From contig NZ_JAEUAV010000002.1 of NCBI RefSeq assembly GCF_019511605.1, positions 434,001 through 498,000 on the forward strand: 64,000 nt of DNA, written 5' to 3'. This DNA is from Paraburkholderia phenoliruptrix. Lineage in GTDB: Bacteria; Pseudomonadota; Gammaproteobacteria; Burkholderiales; Burkholderiaceae. The notes under the pieces are model-generated. The model saw only the letters and a program-made list of their open reading frames with translations, was not told where the DNA came from and did no database searches. Of the stretch, positions 35,855 to 45,396 are shown in pieces. Position numbers and translations under genes: made by a program. Every line of letters begins with the position of its first letter. Position 1 is the stretch's first letter.

Positions 35855-37683
35855 GAGGTCTTTCCTCCGAGAGAGGGCTGTTGCTGCTGCGTGTGAGGGG
35901 CAATGACCGGCTCGACCAGCAGCGTGAGCCCTTGCCGCGCGCTCACCCGCACCGCCTCGCCCGCCGCGAGCGGAACCGGGCTCGACACGTGCCAGCGCTC
36001 GCCGTTGATGCGCGCCCAGCCGGCCGCTGGGCTGGATAGCGTGGGGCTCGTCGCAGTGGTCGTTGCGCTGGGTGCCGCGCCGTGTGCCATGTTGTCTGCC
36101 AGGTTGCGTGTGCCGCCGCCTGCTTTGCTGGCCACGTCGCTGCCTGCGTTGCCGCCGGCTCCTGCGACGCTGACAAGACCCTCGTCGAGCACCACGCCGA
36201 TGCTGCCGATCAATCCCTCCGAACCCGTCACCACCGGCCTGCGCCGCGCGCGCAGCGCGAGCCGGGACACACCGAGCACGAACAGCACGCTGAATACGAG
36301 GACGGCGGCGATCATCGGCAACGGAATGCCGTAGCCCGGCACGTCGGTGTCGATCAGCATCAACGCGCCGATCACGAACGCGACAATGCCGCCGAAGCCG
36401 AGCGAACCGAAGGTCGGCAGAAATGCCTCGCCGATCAGAAACGCAATGCCGAGAAAGATGAGCCCGAGGCCGACGTAGTTGACGGGCAGCATCTGCATTG
36501 CGAACAGTCCCACTAGCAGGCTGATTGCGCCGACCACGCCGGGCAGCACGAAGCCTGGGTTGGCGAATTCGAAAAAGAGGCCGTACATGCCGAGCATCAG
36601 CAGCATGAGCGCGACGTTTGGATCGGTGATGACCGCGAGAAAGTGGCTGCGCCAGTCGGCCTCGAGCGTGACGAGCGGCGCGCGGGCTGTGGCAAGCTTC
36701 ACGTTGCCCGCGCTGGTTGCGACCGTGCGGCCGTCGAGCTGGCGCAACAGGTCGGGCACGTCGCGCGCATTCACATCGACGACGTGCTGCGCGAGCGCGT
36801 CGGCGGCCGTCAGGCTCACCGCCTCGCGGACCGCGCGCTCGGCCCAGTCGGCATTGCGCCCGCGCATTTGCGCGAGGCCGCGGATATACGCGGCCGCATC
36901 GTGCACCTGCTTGCGCAGTTCGGTCGACTGGGTGTCGAGCGGCAGGTTGGCGGGTGCGGCGGATGTGCCGCTGGCGTTGCTGGCTGGAGCGCCGCTGGCG
37001 CTGCTCGCAGCAGGCGCCGTCGCGCTGGCAGGGCCCGGCGCCTGCCGTTCCCGGTCGCCGGTGCCTGGCAGGCGCGGCGTGCCGCCCCCGGGCGGCTCGG
37101 TGCCGCCAATGCCCATCTGAATAGGTGTGGCGGCGCCGAGATTGGTGCCCGGCGCCATTGCCGCAATGTGGCTCGCATAAACGATGTACGTGCCGGCGCT
37201 CGCGGCTCTCGCGCCGCTCGGCGCGATGAACGTCGCAACCGGAACCGGCGAGGCGAGAATCGCCTTGATGATCTGCCGCATGGAGGTATCGAGCCCGCCC
37301 GGCGTGTCGAGTTGCAGCACTGCGAGTTGCGCGTGGCCGTCGGCGGCGCGCTGCAGGCTGCGCACGATGAAGTCGGCGCTAGCAGGACCGATTGCGCCGC
37401 TCACCGGAATGACCACCACGCTGTGGCTCGCATATGCGTTGCCGGGCGACTCGGCGACGGCTGCCGCGTGAGCTGTGGGCACGGCAATCTCTTCGCCCGA
37501 CGCGAACAAGGATGCCAGTTGAGATACCAGCAAAGATGCGAACGGAGAAGCAAGCAGCAGCGCAAACGCCAAACCTCTCCCGAACGCGGTCATGCCGCGC
37601 AGGAACCGGCGCGCGGCACCGCCGTGGATCAAGGACGGGCGCGCGCCAGACTGCCGGAACGGGCGACGCGGATACGTGCTCAT
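35851..37683 (-). CDS. nfeD: NfeD membrane-bound serine protease
   Basis: 610 residues, long for NfeD. A signal segment (about 30-60) leads to a ClpP-like protease domain with 'LDTPGGLDTSMRQII', nucleophile S162 in 'SGARAASAGTY' and general base K258 ('ELRKQVHDAAAYI'), matching S97/K138 of the archaeal 1510-N protease by surrounding motif. Membrane helices span about 350-475 ('ITDPNVALMLLMLGMYGLFF'), followed by an OB-fold. Two low-complexity Ala/Ser/Gly/Thr inserts interrupt it, at about 195-245 and 505-553. It is the first gene of the pair with the slipin. A second start at 37593 is possible. Confidence 0.92.
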   Translation of the reverse strand: MSTYPRRPFRQSGARPSLIHGGAARRFLRGMTAFGRGLAFALLLASPFASLLVSQLASLFASGEEIAVPTAHAAAVAESPGNAYASHSVVVIPVSGAIGPASADFIVRSLQRAADGHAQLAVLQLDTPGGLDTSMRQIIKAILASPVPVATFIAPSGARAASAGTYIVYASHIAAMAPGTNLGAATPIQMGIGGTEPPGGGTPRLPGTGDRERQAPGPASATAPAASSASGAPASNASGTSAAPANLPLDTQSTELRKQVHDAAAYIRGLAQMRGRNADWAERAVREAVSLTAADALAQHVVDVNARDVPDLLRQLDGRTVATSAGNVKLATARAPLVTLEADWRSHFLAVITDPNVALMLLMLGMYGLFFEFANPGFVLPGVVGAISLLVGLFAMQMLPVNYVGLGLIFLGIAFLIGEAFLPTFGSLGFGGIVAFVIGALMLIDTDVPGYGIPLPMIAAVLVFSVLFVLGVSRLALRARRRPVVTGSEGLIGSIGVVLDEGLVSVAGAGGNAGSDVASKAGGGTRNLADNMAHGAAPSATTTATSPTLSSPAAGWARINGERWHVSSPVPLAAGEAVRVSARQGLTLLVEPVIAPHTQQQQPSLGGKTS

Positions 37684-37765
37684 CGCTAATGGGCGCCGCG
37701 CGCCGTCGACGGATATTCGCCGGCGCGGGCCGACACTCCAGAAAGACTGGCCTGCTGCTTACAGC

Positions 37766-38803
37766 TTAGTCCGATTCCGCGCGCCGCGTGAGGTCCGCGC
37801 GCGCCGGCCGGTAGTCGGTGGGGCGCATGCCGGTCCATTTGCGAAACGCGCGATGAAACGCGCTCGGCTCCGCGAATCCCACCGAAGCGGCGATATCCGC
37901 GATGGTGCGCCGCGACTTCTGCAGTTCGCCGATTGCAATGTCGCGCCGCAGGTCGTCCTTGATCGACTGATAGGTATGGCCTTCCTGTTTCAGGTGGCGC
38001 CGCATCGTCGCCTCCGCGACGTTCAGGCGTGCAGCCATTTGGTCCGCGGCGGGCCAGGCGGCCATCGGCAAGGCGCGCAGCGTCTTGCGCACCCGCGCGG
38101 CAAGCGAGCCCGGATTGCGGTACTTGACGATGAAGCTCGCCGGCGCGTCGCGCAGGAACGGCTTCGCCGACCGCGGAGTTTGAATCACCGGAAGCTCGAG
38201 AAAAACCGGCGAGAGATCGACATACGACTCGGCCTGGTCGAACGCCATGTCGTCGCAAAACATCAGTTGGTACTCATGCGCGGCGGGCGGTGCCGCGCAG
38301 CGAAAGCGCGCCTGGATCAGCGGAATGCGGCGCCCGACCAGCCAGCACAGTAGCCCGTACACGACGATGAAATAGGTCGCGTAGGCAAACATCGCAGGCG
38401 GCTTCGTCCCTTCTCGCTCGACAAAGCGCAGACGCACGCGCTGCGCGTGCATTTCGATCTGCGCGCCCAGGTCGTCCAGCACGAGCCGCATGAAGCCGAC
38501 GGCGCGCGCCAGCGCCTGCGCGCCGGTGCGTGCCGTGAGCGCGGCCTGCGTCATCGCGACGAAGCTGCCGGATTTCATGCGATGCGAATCCTGACCGAAA
38601 AATTCGTCGTCGAGCGCGCGTGCTATGCCGCTCCACAGCGCGCCATATTGCGCCGACGACACGCGGCTTTTCGGCGAAGCCAGCATGGGCGCGGCAATTC
38701 CAGCGGCTTCGGCGAGCTGCGATGCGTCCAGTCCACGGGCGAGTGCAAGTGCCAACGTTTCGTTGACGAGACTCACGGAAATGGTGCCCTTCTCGGCTTT
38801 CAT
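37766..38803 (-). CDS. AraC-family regulator of the valine/isobutyrate cluster
   Basis: 345 residues: an N-terminal arabinose-binding-like domain of the OruR/ArgR-type (about 15-205) and a C-terminal AraC HTH pair (about 250-335, 'IAIGELQKSRRTIADIAASVGFAEPSAFHRAFRKWTG' in part). The ATG at 38803 is preferred over 38920. It is divergent from the acyl-CoA dehydrogenase that begins the catabolic cluster, with about 208 bp between; MmsR of Pseudomonas, an AraC-type activator of mmsAB, is a functional precedent. Control of this cluster is inferred. Confidence 0.87.
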   Translation of the reverse strand: MKAEKGTISVSLVNETLALALARGLDASQLAEAAGIAAPMLASPKSRVSSAQYGALWSGIARALDDEFFGQDSHRMKSGSFVAMTQAALTARTGAQALARAVGFMRLVLDDLGAQIEMHAQRVRLRFVEREGTKPPAMFAYATYFIVVYGLLCWLVGRRIPLIQARFRCAAPPAAHEYQLMFCDDMAFDQAESYVDLSPVFLELPVIQTPRSAKPFLRDAPASFIVKYRNPGSLAARVRKTLRALPMAAWPAADQMAARLNVAEATMRRHLKQEGHTYQSIKDDLRRDIAIGELQKSRRTIADIAASVGFAEPSAFHRAFRKWTGMRPTDYRPARADLTRRAESD

Positions 38804-39011
38804 GCAGGTCGACCTCGGTGTGATCAGTGTGGCAATCGCGCTCAACGCCTGGCCTCGCGGACGAGGCGTTGCACTGCCCAACGCGGGAATCCACGGCACC
38901 ACATGGTAGCAGTATGGCAAACGCGCTCACGCACAATGATCGCGCTGAGCATCGAAGCGCGCAGGGGAGTTGCCTACACTTGCTGCGAACGCAAGCACAG
39001 GACTCAGGCTC

Positions 39012-40145
39012 ATGGACAGCTTCTACACCGAAGAACAACGCATGATTCGCGACGCCGCACGCGACTTCGCGACCGAGCGCCTCGCGCCGAACGCCGCCCA
39101 GTGGGACCGCGACGCGCACCTGCCCGAGGACGTCGTCAAGCAAATGGGCGAACTGGGTTTTCTCGGCATGATCGTGCCGCCGCAGTGGGGCGGTTCCTAT
39201 ACCGACTACGTGGCCTACGCGCTCGCGCTCGAAGAAATCGCGGCCGGCTGCGCCGCATGCGCGACGCTGATGAGCGTGCACAACTCCGTCGGCTGCGGGC
39301 CGATCCTCAACTTCGGCAGCGACGCACAGAAAGACCGCTATTTGCAGGACCTCGCGAGCGGCCGGCGCATCGGTGCGTTCTGCCTGACGGAGCCGCAAGC
39401 GGGCTCGGAAGCGAACAACCTGCGCACGCGAGCAGTGCTGCGCGACGGCAAGTGGATACTCAACGGCAACAAGCAGTTCGTGACGAACGGGGCACGGGCG
39501 GACATCGCAATCGTGTTCGCCGTGACGGACCCAGATCGCGGCAAGCGCGGTATCTCCGCGTTCATCGTGCCCACGGACACGCCGGGCTTCAACGTGGGCA
39601 GGCCGGAGCACAAGCTGGGCATTCGTGCTTCGGACACCTGTCCGGTTTCGCTGGACGACTGCACGGTGCCCGAGGCAAACCTGCTCGGCGAGCCGGGCGA
39701 GGGTTTGCGCATCGCGCTGTCGAACCTCGAGGGCGGGCGCATCGGCATCGCGGCGCAGGCGGTCGGCATTGCGCGGGCCGCGTTCGACGCGGCGCGCGCC
39801 TATGCGAGCGAGCGCACGCAGTTCGGCAAGGCGCTCAAGGATCATCAGACCATCGCCAACATGCTCGCGGACATGGCCACGCGCCTGAACGCCGCGCGTC
39901 TGCTCGTACATCACGCGGCGCGGCTGCGCTCGGCGGGCGAGCCGTGTCTGTCGGAGGCGTCGCAGGCAAAACTGTTCGCGTCGGAAACGGCCGAACAGGT
40001 CTGCTCGAACGCCATCCAGATTCACGGCGGCTACGGTTATCTGGAAGACTACGCGGTGGAGCGCCACTATCGCGACGCCCGCATCACGCAAATTTACGAA
40101 GGAACCAGCGAAGTGCAGCGCATGGTGATTGCGCGTCATGTGTGA
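39012..40145 (+). CDS. Acyl-CoA dehydrogenase, probable isobutyryl-CoA dehydrogenase
   Basis: 377 residues, full-length FAD enzyme. '[20 protein letters not shown]' opens the N-terminal helical domain; '[18 protein letters not shown]' and '[19 protein letters not shown]' form the beta domain; the C-terminal domain has the catalytic Glu in '[17 protein letters not shown]'. Position at the head of the valine cluster indicates oxidation of isobutyryl-CoA to methacrylyl-CoA. ATG at 39012 fits the family N-terminus; the frame stays open to 38970. Confidence 0.9.
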   Translation: MDSFYTEEQRMIRDAARDFATERLAPNAAQWDRDAHLPEDVVKQMGELGFLGMIVPPQWGGSYTDYVAYALALEEIAAGCAACATLMSVHNSVGCGPILNFGSDAQKDRYLQDLASGRRIGAFCLTEPQAGSEANNLRTRAVLRDGKWILNGNKQFVTNGARADIAIVFAVTDPDRGKRGISAFIVPTDTPGFNVGRPEHKLGIRASDTCPVSLDDCTVPEANLLGEPGEGLRIALSNLEGGRIGIAAQAVGIARAAFDAARAYASERTQFGKALKDHQTIANMLADMATRLNAARLLVHHAARLRSAGEPCLSEASQAKLFASETAEQVCSNAIQIHGGYGYLEDYAVERHYRDARITQIYEGTSEVQRMVIARHV

Positions 40146-40249
40146 ACGCTGCGCGAGCCGCGTTTGAGCGCAAAATAGCTTGCCGACAGAGCAACGCGAG
40201 TTCAACCGGAACAAGAGCGGATCCATACCGCGCCCATCAGGAGACGACC

Positions 40250-41953
40250 ATGACTGCAGCGAAAGCCTTCTTCGACGCCCGCGAGCTGTTATTGCGCCAT
40301 CGAACCGACTATGAGCGCGCCTACCGCGAATTCGCATGGCCGGTGCTCAACGAGTTCAACTGGGCGCTCGACTACTTCGACGTGATCGCGCGCGGCAACG
40401 ACAACCCCGCACTATGGATCGTCGACGACCCGGCCCATGACGGCCTGCGGGTGTCCTACGCGCAAATGTCGGAACGCTCCGCGCGCATGGCCAACTTTCT
40501 GCGCGGTGTCGGCGTGAAGCGCGGCGACCGCGTGCTGCTGATGCTGCCAAACCGTGTCGAACTGTGGGACGTGATGCTCGCCGCGATGAAGCTCGGCGCA
40601 ATCGTGCTGCCCGCCACCACCCAGCTTTCCGCCGACGACGTGCGCGATCGCGTGCAGATTGGCGGTGCGAACTTCGTGGTGGTCGACAGCGCGGAGTTGT
40701 CCAAATTCGATTCGCTCGACGTACCGTTGACGCGCCTTTGCGTGGGCGCGCCGCGCGACGGCTGGATCGATCTGGCCGCGGCATACGAGGCGTCGCCGCA
40801 TTTCACGCCGGAAGGCGTCACGCGCGCCACCGATCCGCTGCTGCTCTATTTCACGTCCGGCACGACGTCGAAGCCGAAGTTGGTCGAGCATACGCATCAG
40901 AGCTATCCGGTCGGGCATCTGTCCACCATGTACTGGATCGGCCTGCAGCCGAACGACATACATTGGAATATCAGCTCGCCGGGCTGGGCCAAACACGCAT
41001 GGAGCTGCTTTTTCGCGCCGTGGAATGCGCAGGCGTGCGTGTTCGTTTTCAACTTCGCGCGCTTCGTGCCGAAAGACACGCTGGACGTGCTGGTTCGCTT
41101 CAACGTGACCACGCTGTGCGCGCCGCCCACCGTGTGGCGCATGCTCGTGCAGGAACATCTCGCGGATTATCCGGTGAAGCTGCGCGAGATTGTCGGCGCG
41201 GGCGAGCCGTTGAATCCGGAGATTATCGAGCGCGTGAAGCACGCATGGGGCATTACGATTCGCGATGGTTTCGGGCAGACCGAGACCACCTGCCAGATCG
41301 GCAACCCGCCGGGGCAAGCAGTGGTCGCGGGGTCGATGGGGCGTCCATTGCCGGGTTACAGAATTGAGCTGCTCGACGCCGACGACCAGCCGGTAAGCGA
41401 AGGCGAGATCGCGTTGCCGTTGGGACCCGAAGGCAAAGGGCGTCCGCTCGGGCTGATGACGGGCTACGCGAACAACGCAAAGGCTACCGCCGAGGCCATG
41501 CGCAACGGCTTCTATCGTACGTCCGACGTGGCGCTGCGCCGCGATGACGGTTACTACGTGTACGTGGGCCGCGCCGACGACGTCTTCAAATCGTCCGACT
41601 ACCGGCTGAGTCCGTTCGAACTGGAAAGCGTGCTGATCGAACACGAAGCGATCGGCGAGGCAGCGGTCGTGCCGAGCCCCGATACGCTGCGCCTTTCTGT
41701 GCCGAAGGCGTTTGTCACCGTGCGCCAGGGCTACGAAGCCGGGCCTGAGCTCGCGCGGGCGGTGTTCGCATTTTCGCGCGAAAAGCTCGCACCGTATAAG
41801 CGGATTCGCCGTCTGCAATTCAGCGAGTTGCCGAAAACCATCTCGGGCAAGATCCGCCGCGTCGAATTGCGGCGCCGTGAAATGGAGCGGCAGGCCGAAC
41901 CCGCGCGCCTGCCACACGAATACTGGGAAGAAGATTTCCCCGACCTGCGCTAG
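40250..41953 (+). CDS. AMP-dependent acyl-CoA synthetase (medium-chain type)
   Basis: 567 residues of the ANL superfamily. The P-loop-like 'LYFTSGTTSKPKLVEHTHQS', 'GAGEPLNPEII', 'DGFGQTETT', 'YRTSDVALRRDDGYYVYVGRADDVFKSSDYRLSP' in part, and C-terminal 'LPKTISGKIRR' with the catalytic Lys are present. It activates a carboxylic acid to its CoA thioester via an adenylate. In this cluster isobutyrate or a related branched acid is a plausible substrate. The ATG at 40250 follows AGGAGACGACC. The open frame extends far upstream across the dehydrogenase but is non-coding there. Confidence 0.9.
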   Translation: MTAAKAFFDARELLLRHRTDYERAYREFAWPVLNEFNWALDYFDVIARGNDNPALWIVDDPAHDGLRVSYAQMSERSARMANFLRGVGVKRGDRVLLMLPNRVELWDVMLAAMKLGAIVLPATTQLSADDVRDRVQIGGANFVVVDSAELSKFDSLDVPLTRLCVGAPRDGWIDLAAAYEASPHFTPEGVTRATDPLLLYFTSGTTSKPKLVEHTHQSYPVGHLSTMYWIGLQPNDIHWNISSPGWAKHAWSCFFAPWNAQACVFVFNFARFVPKDTLDVLVRFNVTTLCAPPTVWRMLVQEHLADYPVKLREIVGAGEPLNPEIIERVKHAWGITIRDGFGQTETTCQIGNPPGQAVVAGSMGRPLPGYRIELLDADDQPVSEGEIALPLGPEGKGRPLGLMTGYANNAKATAEAMRNGFYRTSDVALRRDDGYYVYVGRADDVFKSSDYRLSPFELESVLIEHEAIGEAAVVPSPDTLRLSVPKAFVTVRQGYEAGPELARAVFAFSREKLAPYKRIRRLQFSELPKTISGKIRRVELRRREMERQAEPARLPHEYWEEDFPDLR

Positions 41954-42066
41954 CGCGCACTTCTGACCGGCTCAGACCGCCTGGCCCTCTGAGGCCGCTC
42001 AGACCACATCAGACATTCATTTTTCAAGCCACTGTCCGGGCCCAGGCCCACAACAGGAGTTCCAGC

Positions 42067-43575
42067 ATGAACGCAATGGCCTCGAACACCGTGAAGCTGC
42101 TGATCAACGGCGAGTTCGTCGAATCCAAAACCACTGAATGGCGCGACATTGTGAATCCGGCCACGCAAGAAGTACTGGCGCGCGTGCCGTTTTCAACCCC
42201 GGACGAAGTCAACGAAGCGATTCGCGCTGCGCATGCCGCGTTCGGCACGTGGAAGAACACGCCGGTCGGTGCGCGCATGCGCATCATGCTGAAGTACCAG
42301 GCGCTGATTCGCGAGCATATGCCGCGCATTGCGAAGACGCTGAGCGCGGAGCAGGGCAAGACGATCGCGGACGCCGAAGGCGACGTTTTTCGCGGACTCG
42401 AAGTGGTCGAGCATGCGTGCTCGATCGGCACCTTGCAGCAAGGCGAATTCGCGGAAAACGTCGCGGGCGGTGTGGACACCTACACGTTGCGCCAGCCGCT
42501 TGGCGTCTGCGCGGGCATTACGCCGTTCAACTTTCCCGCGATGATTCCGCTGTGGATGTTCCCGATGGCAATTGTGTGCGGCAATACCTTCGTGCTCAAG
42601 CCCTCCGAACAGGACCCGTTGTCGACCATGCAACTGGTCGAACTTGCGCTCGAGGCGGGCGTGCCCAAGGGCGTGCTCAACGTCGTGCACGGCGGCAAGG
42701 ACGTGGTGGATGCGCTCTGCACGCATGAACTGGTGAAGGCAATTTCGTTCGTCGGTTCCACGGCGGTCGGCACGCACGTATATCGGCTCGGCAGCGAACA
42801 CGGCAAGCGCGTGCAATCGATGATGGGCGCCAAGAATCACGCGGTCGTGCTGCCCGACGCGAATCGCGAGCAGACCTTGAATGCGCTCGCGGGTGCGGGT
42901 TTCGGCGCGGCGGGGCAGCGTTGCATGGCGACTTCGGTAGTCGTGCTGGTGGGCGCGGCGCAGCAATGGCTGCCCGATCTGGTCGCCAAGGCGAAGACGC
43001 TCAAGGTGAACGCGGGCAGCGAGCCGAACACCGATATCGGCCCCGTCGTTTCGCGCGCCGCGAAGGAACGCATTCTCGGGCTGATCGCAGCGGGCGTGCG
43101 GGAAGGCGCGACGCTCGCACTCGACGGCCGCGACGTGAAGGTACCGGGCTACGAGCAAGGCAACTTTATCGGGCCGACGATTTTCACGAACGTGAGCACC
43201 GCGATGGAGATCTATCGCACGGAGATTTTCGGGCCGGTGCTGCTCGTGCTCAACGCGGCCACGCTTGACGACGCCATTGCGCTCGTCAATCGCAATCCGT
43301 TTGGCAACGGTGTCGGACTGTTCACGCAGAGCGGCGCGGCGGCGCGCAAATTCCAGAGTGAGATCGACGTGGGCCAGGTCGGCATCAACATTCCGATTCC
43401 GGTGCCGGTGCCGTTCTTCAGCTTTACGGGTTCGCGCGGCTCCAAGCTCGGCGATCTCGGCCCATACGGCAAGCAGGTCGTGCAGTTCTACACGCAGACC
43501 AAGACCGTGACCGCGCGCTGGTTCGACGACGACGCGGTCAACGACGGCGTGAATACCACCATCACCCTGCGCTGA
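42067..43575 (+). CDS. mmsA: Methylmalonate-semialdehyde dehydrogenase (CoA-acylating)
   Basis: 502 residues of the aldehyde dehydrogenase superfamily. 'YTLRQPLGVCAGITPFNFPAMIPLWMFPMAI' in part is specific to MmsA, as is 'GAAGQRCMATSVVV' with the catalytic Cys. It turns methylmalonate semialdehyde into propionyl-CoA with NAD+ and CoA, the last step of valine breakdown. Followed after 28 bases by mmsB, the classical mmsAB order. Confidence 0.95.
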   Translation: MNAMASNTVKLLINGEFVESKTTEWRDIVNPATQEVLARVPFSTPDEVNEAIRAAHAAFGTWKNTPVGARMRIMLKYQALIREHMPRIAKTLSAEQGKTIADAEGDVFRGLEVVEHACSIGTLQQGEFAENVAGGVDTYTLRQPLGVCAGITPFNFPAMIPLWMFPMAIVCGNTFVLKPSEQDPLSTMQLVELALEAGVPKGVLNVVHGGKDVVDALCTHELVKAISFVGSTAVGTHVYRLGSEHGKRVQSMMGAKNHAVVLPDANREQTLNALAGAGFGAAGQRCMATSVVVLVGAAQQWLPDLVAKAKTLKVNAGSEPNTDIGPVVSRAAKERILGLIAAGVREGATLALDGRDVKVPGYEQGNFIGPTIFTNVSTAMEIYRTEIFGPVLLVLNAATLDDAIALVNRNPFGNGVGLFTQSGAAARKFQSEIDVGQVGINIPIPVPVPFFSFTGSRGSKLGDLGPYGKQVVQFYTQTKTVTARWFDDDAVNDGVNTTITLR

Positions 43576-43603
43576 GCGAGCCCGCAACAACGGAGGCGGC
43601 ATC

Positions 43604-44569
43604 ATGAAGATTGGTTTTATCGGACTGGGCAACATGGGCGCGCCGATGGCGCACAACCTGCTGAAGGCGGGTCACGCGGTCAACGTTTTCGATCTCAGCG
43701 CGCAGGCCGTACAGGCGCTTGTCGAGGCCGGCGCGAAAGCGGCCGCTTCGCCGAAAGCGGCGGCGAGCGACGCCGAGTGCGTGATCACGATGCTGCCCGC
43801 AGCCGCGCATGTGCGCAGTGTGCTGACTGCCGAAGACGGCGTGCTGGCCGGCATTGCCAAAGGTGTGACTATCGTCGATTCGAGCACGATCGACCCGGCA
43901 AGCGTCAAAGCATTCGCCGAACTCGCGCAGCAGCATGGCAACACATTTGTCGATGCGCCTGTTTCGGGCGGCACGGGCGGCGCGGCTGCGGGCACGCTGA
44001 CCTTCATGGTGGGCGGCAGTGCGAGCGCGTACGAGCGGGTCAAGCCGGTATTGTCGGCGATGGGCAAGAACATCGTGCATTGCGGCGACACGGGCACGGG
44101 CCAGGTCGCGAAGATCTGCAACAACCTCGTGCTCGGCATCACGATGGCGGGCGTGGCGGAAGCGATGTCGCTCGGCGAAGCGCTCGGCATCGACGTGAAG
44201 GTGCTGGGCGGCATCATCAATACGTCGACGGGGCGCTGCTGGAGCTCCGACACCTATAACCCGATGCCGGGCGTGATAGACAGCGCGCCGTCCTCGCGCG
44301 GCTATACCGGCGGTTTCGGCACGGACCTGATGCTCAAAGACCTCGGGCTCGCCACCGACGCCGCAAAGTTCGCGCGTCAACCGGTGTACCTCGGGGCGCT
44401 CGCGCAGCAGCTTTATCAAACGATGAGCACGAAAGGCGCGGGACGTCTGGATTTTTCGGCGGTGATCAGGCTGTATCGCAACGACAGCGAGAACGGCAGC
44501 GGCAATAACAACGACGACAACAACGACAACAACAGCGGCAACCGCGCCGCAAACGGAGCCGCGCGATGA
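43604..44569 (+). CDS. mmsB: 3-hydroxyisobutyrate dehydrogenase with Asn/Asp-rich tail
   Basis: 321 residues. N-terminal Rossmann motif 'IGFIGLGNMGAPMAHNLLKAG', substrate motif 'DAPVSGGTGGAAAGTL', catalytic Lys in 'GQVAKICNNLVLG' and C-terminal 'KDLGLATDAA' are complete. It oxidises 3-hydroxyisobutyrate to methylmalonate semialdehyde with NAD+. The family normally ends near 'DFSAVIRLYR' (about residue 293); here about 28 extra residues rich in Asn, Asp and Gly follow, coded by AAC/GAC triplet repeats at about 44503-44535. The stop overlaps the next start by four bases. Confidence 0.94.
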   Translation: MKIGFIGLGNMGAPMAHNLLKAGHAVNVFDLSAQAVQALVEAGAKAAASPKAAASDAECVITMLPAAAHVRSVLTAEDGVLAGIAKGVTIVDSSTIDPASVKAFAELAQQHGNTFVDAPVSGGTGGAAAGTLTFMVGGSASAYERVKPVLSAMGKNIVHCGDTGTGQVAKICNNLVLGITMAGVAEAMSLGEALGIDVKVLGGIINTSTGRCWSSDTYNPMPGVIDSAPSSRGYTGGFGTDLMLKDLGLATDAAKFARQPVYLGALAQQLYQTMSTKGAGRLDFSAVIRLYRNDSENGSGNNNDDNNDNNSGNRAANGAAR

Positions 44570-45396
44570 TCGACCTCGATTACATGCACGAAGGCAGCGT
44601 CGCGCAACTCACGTTGAGGCGGCCGCCCGCAAATGCATTCACACCGGAGGGCTTGCTGCAATTGCAGCAGATAGTGGAGCGTCTGAACGGCGAACCACGC
44701 GTGCGCGCAATCGTGGTTACCGGCGAGGGGCCGAAGTTTTTCAGCGCGGGTGCTGATTTGAATACGTTCGCCGACGGCAATCGCGAAGTGGCGCGGATCG
44801 CGGCAGCCCGCTTCGGCGCCGCGTTCGAAGCGCTGCAAAATGCGCGGCCTGTGGTGATCGCCGCGATCAACGGCTATGCAATGGGCGGCGGGCTCGAATG
44901 CGCGCTGGCTTGCGATATCCGTATTGCCGAACAGCACGCGGTGATGGCGCTGCCCGAGACCGCCGTCGGCTTGCTGCCGTGCGGTTGCGGCACGCAGACG
45001 CTGCCGTGGCTGGTCGGCGAAGGCTGGGCAAAGCGGATGATTGTGACCGGCGAACGCGTCGACGCCGCGACTGCACTGCGTATCGGGCTCGTCGAAGAAG
45101 TCGTGGAAAAGGGCGCTGCACGCGACGCCGCGCTCGCCATGGCGGCGCGTGTCGCGACGCTGAGTCCACAGGCCGTCGGTTTCAGCAAGACACTGATTCA
45201 TGGCGCCCGCAACGGCGTGCCGCGCTCGGCCGCGCTTGCGCTCGAGCGCGAACGTTTCGTCGATCTGTTCGACGGTGCCGACCAGCGCGAAGGCGTGAAC
45301 GCATTCCTCGAAAAGCGCGCGCCGCGCTGGCAGGTCATGCAAGGCGATGAAGCAACCAACGCCACCCACACCACCAACCAGGGGACGCACCCATGA
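44566..45396 (+). CDS. Enoyl-CoA hydratase of valine degradation
   Basis: 276 residues of the crotonase family. 'GPKFFSAGADLNTF' forms the oxyanion loop and 'AINGYAMGGGLECALACDIRIA' carries the first catalytic region; 'ALPETAVGLLPCGCGTQTL' the second, with the Glu in 'LPET'. It probably hydrates methacrylyl-CoA to 3-hydroxyisobutyryl-CoA. Both ends overlap neighbours by four bases, implying tight coupling. Confidence 0.9.
   Translation: MIDLDYMHEGSVAQLTLRRPPANAFTPEGLLQLQQIVERLNGEPRVRAIVVTGEGPKFFSAGADLNTFADGNREVARIAAARFGAAFEALQNARPVVIAAINGYAMGGGLECALACDIRIAEQHAVMALPETAVGLLPCGCGTQTLPWLVGEGWAKRMIVTGERVDAATALRIGLVEEVVEKGAARDAALAMAARVATLSPQAVGFSKTLIHGARNGVPRSAALALERERFVDLFDGADQREGVNAFLEKRAPRWQVMQGDEATNATHTTNQGTHP

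Noticed and set aside
36816-36860. Apparent loss of the catalytic lysine in NfeD (Arg in 'WAERAVREAV')
   Set aside because: The lysine that aligns with the archaeal 1510-N general base is K258 in 'ELRKQVHDAA', which is present; the Arg is at another position.
38447-40249. Upstream part of an 1168-codon open frame that ends with the acyl-CoA synthetase
   Set aside because: This part runs antisense to the AraC gene and out of frame through the acyl-CoA dehydrogenase; only 40250-41953 codes for protein.
38274-40337. 687-codon minus-strand open frame
   Set aside because: Antisense to the acyl-CoA dehydrogenase and overlapping the AraC gene in another frame; composition is that of a shadow frame.
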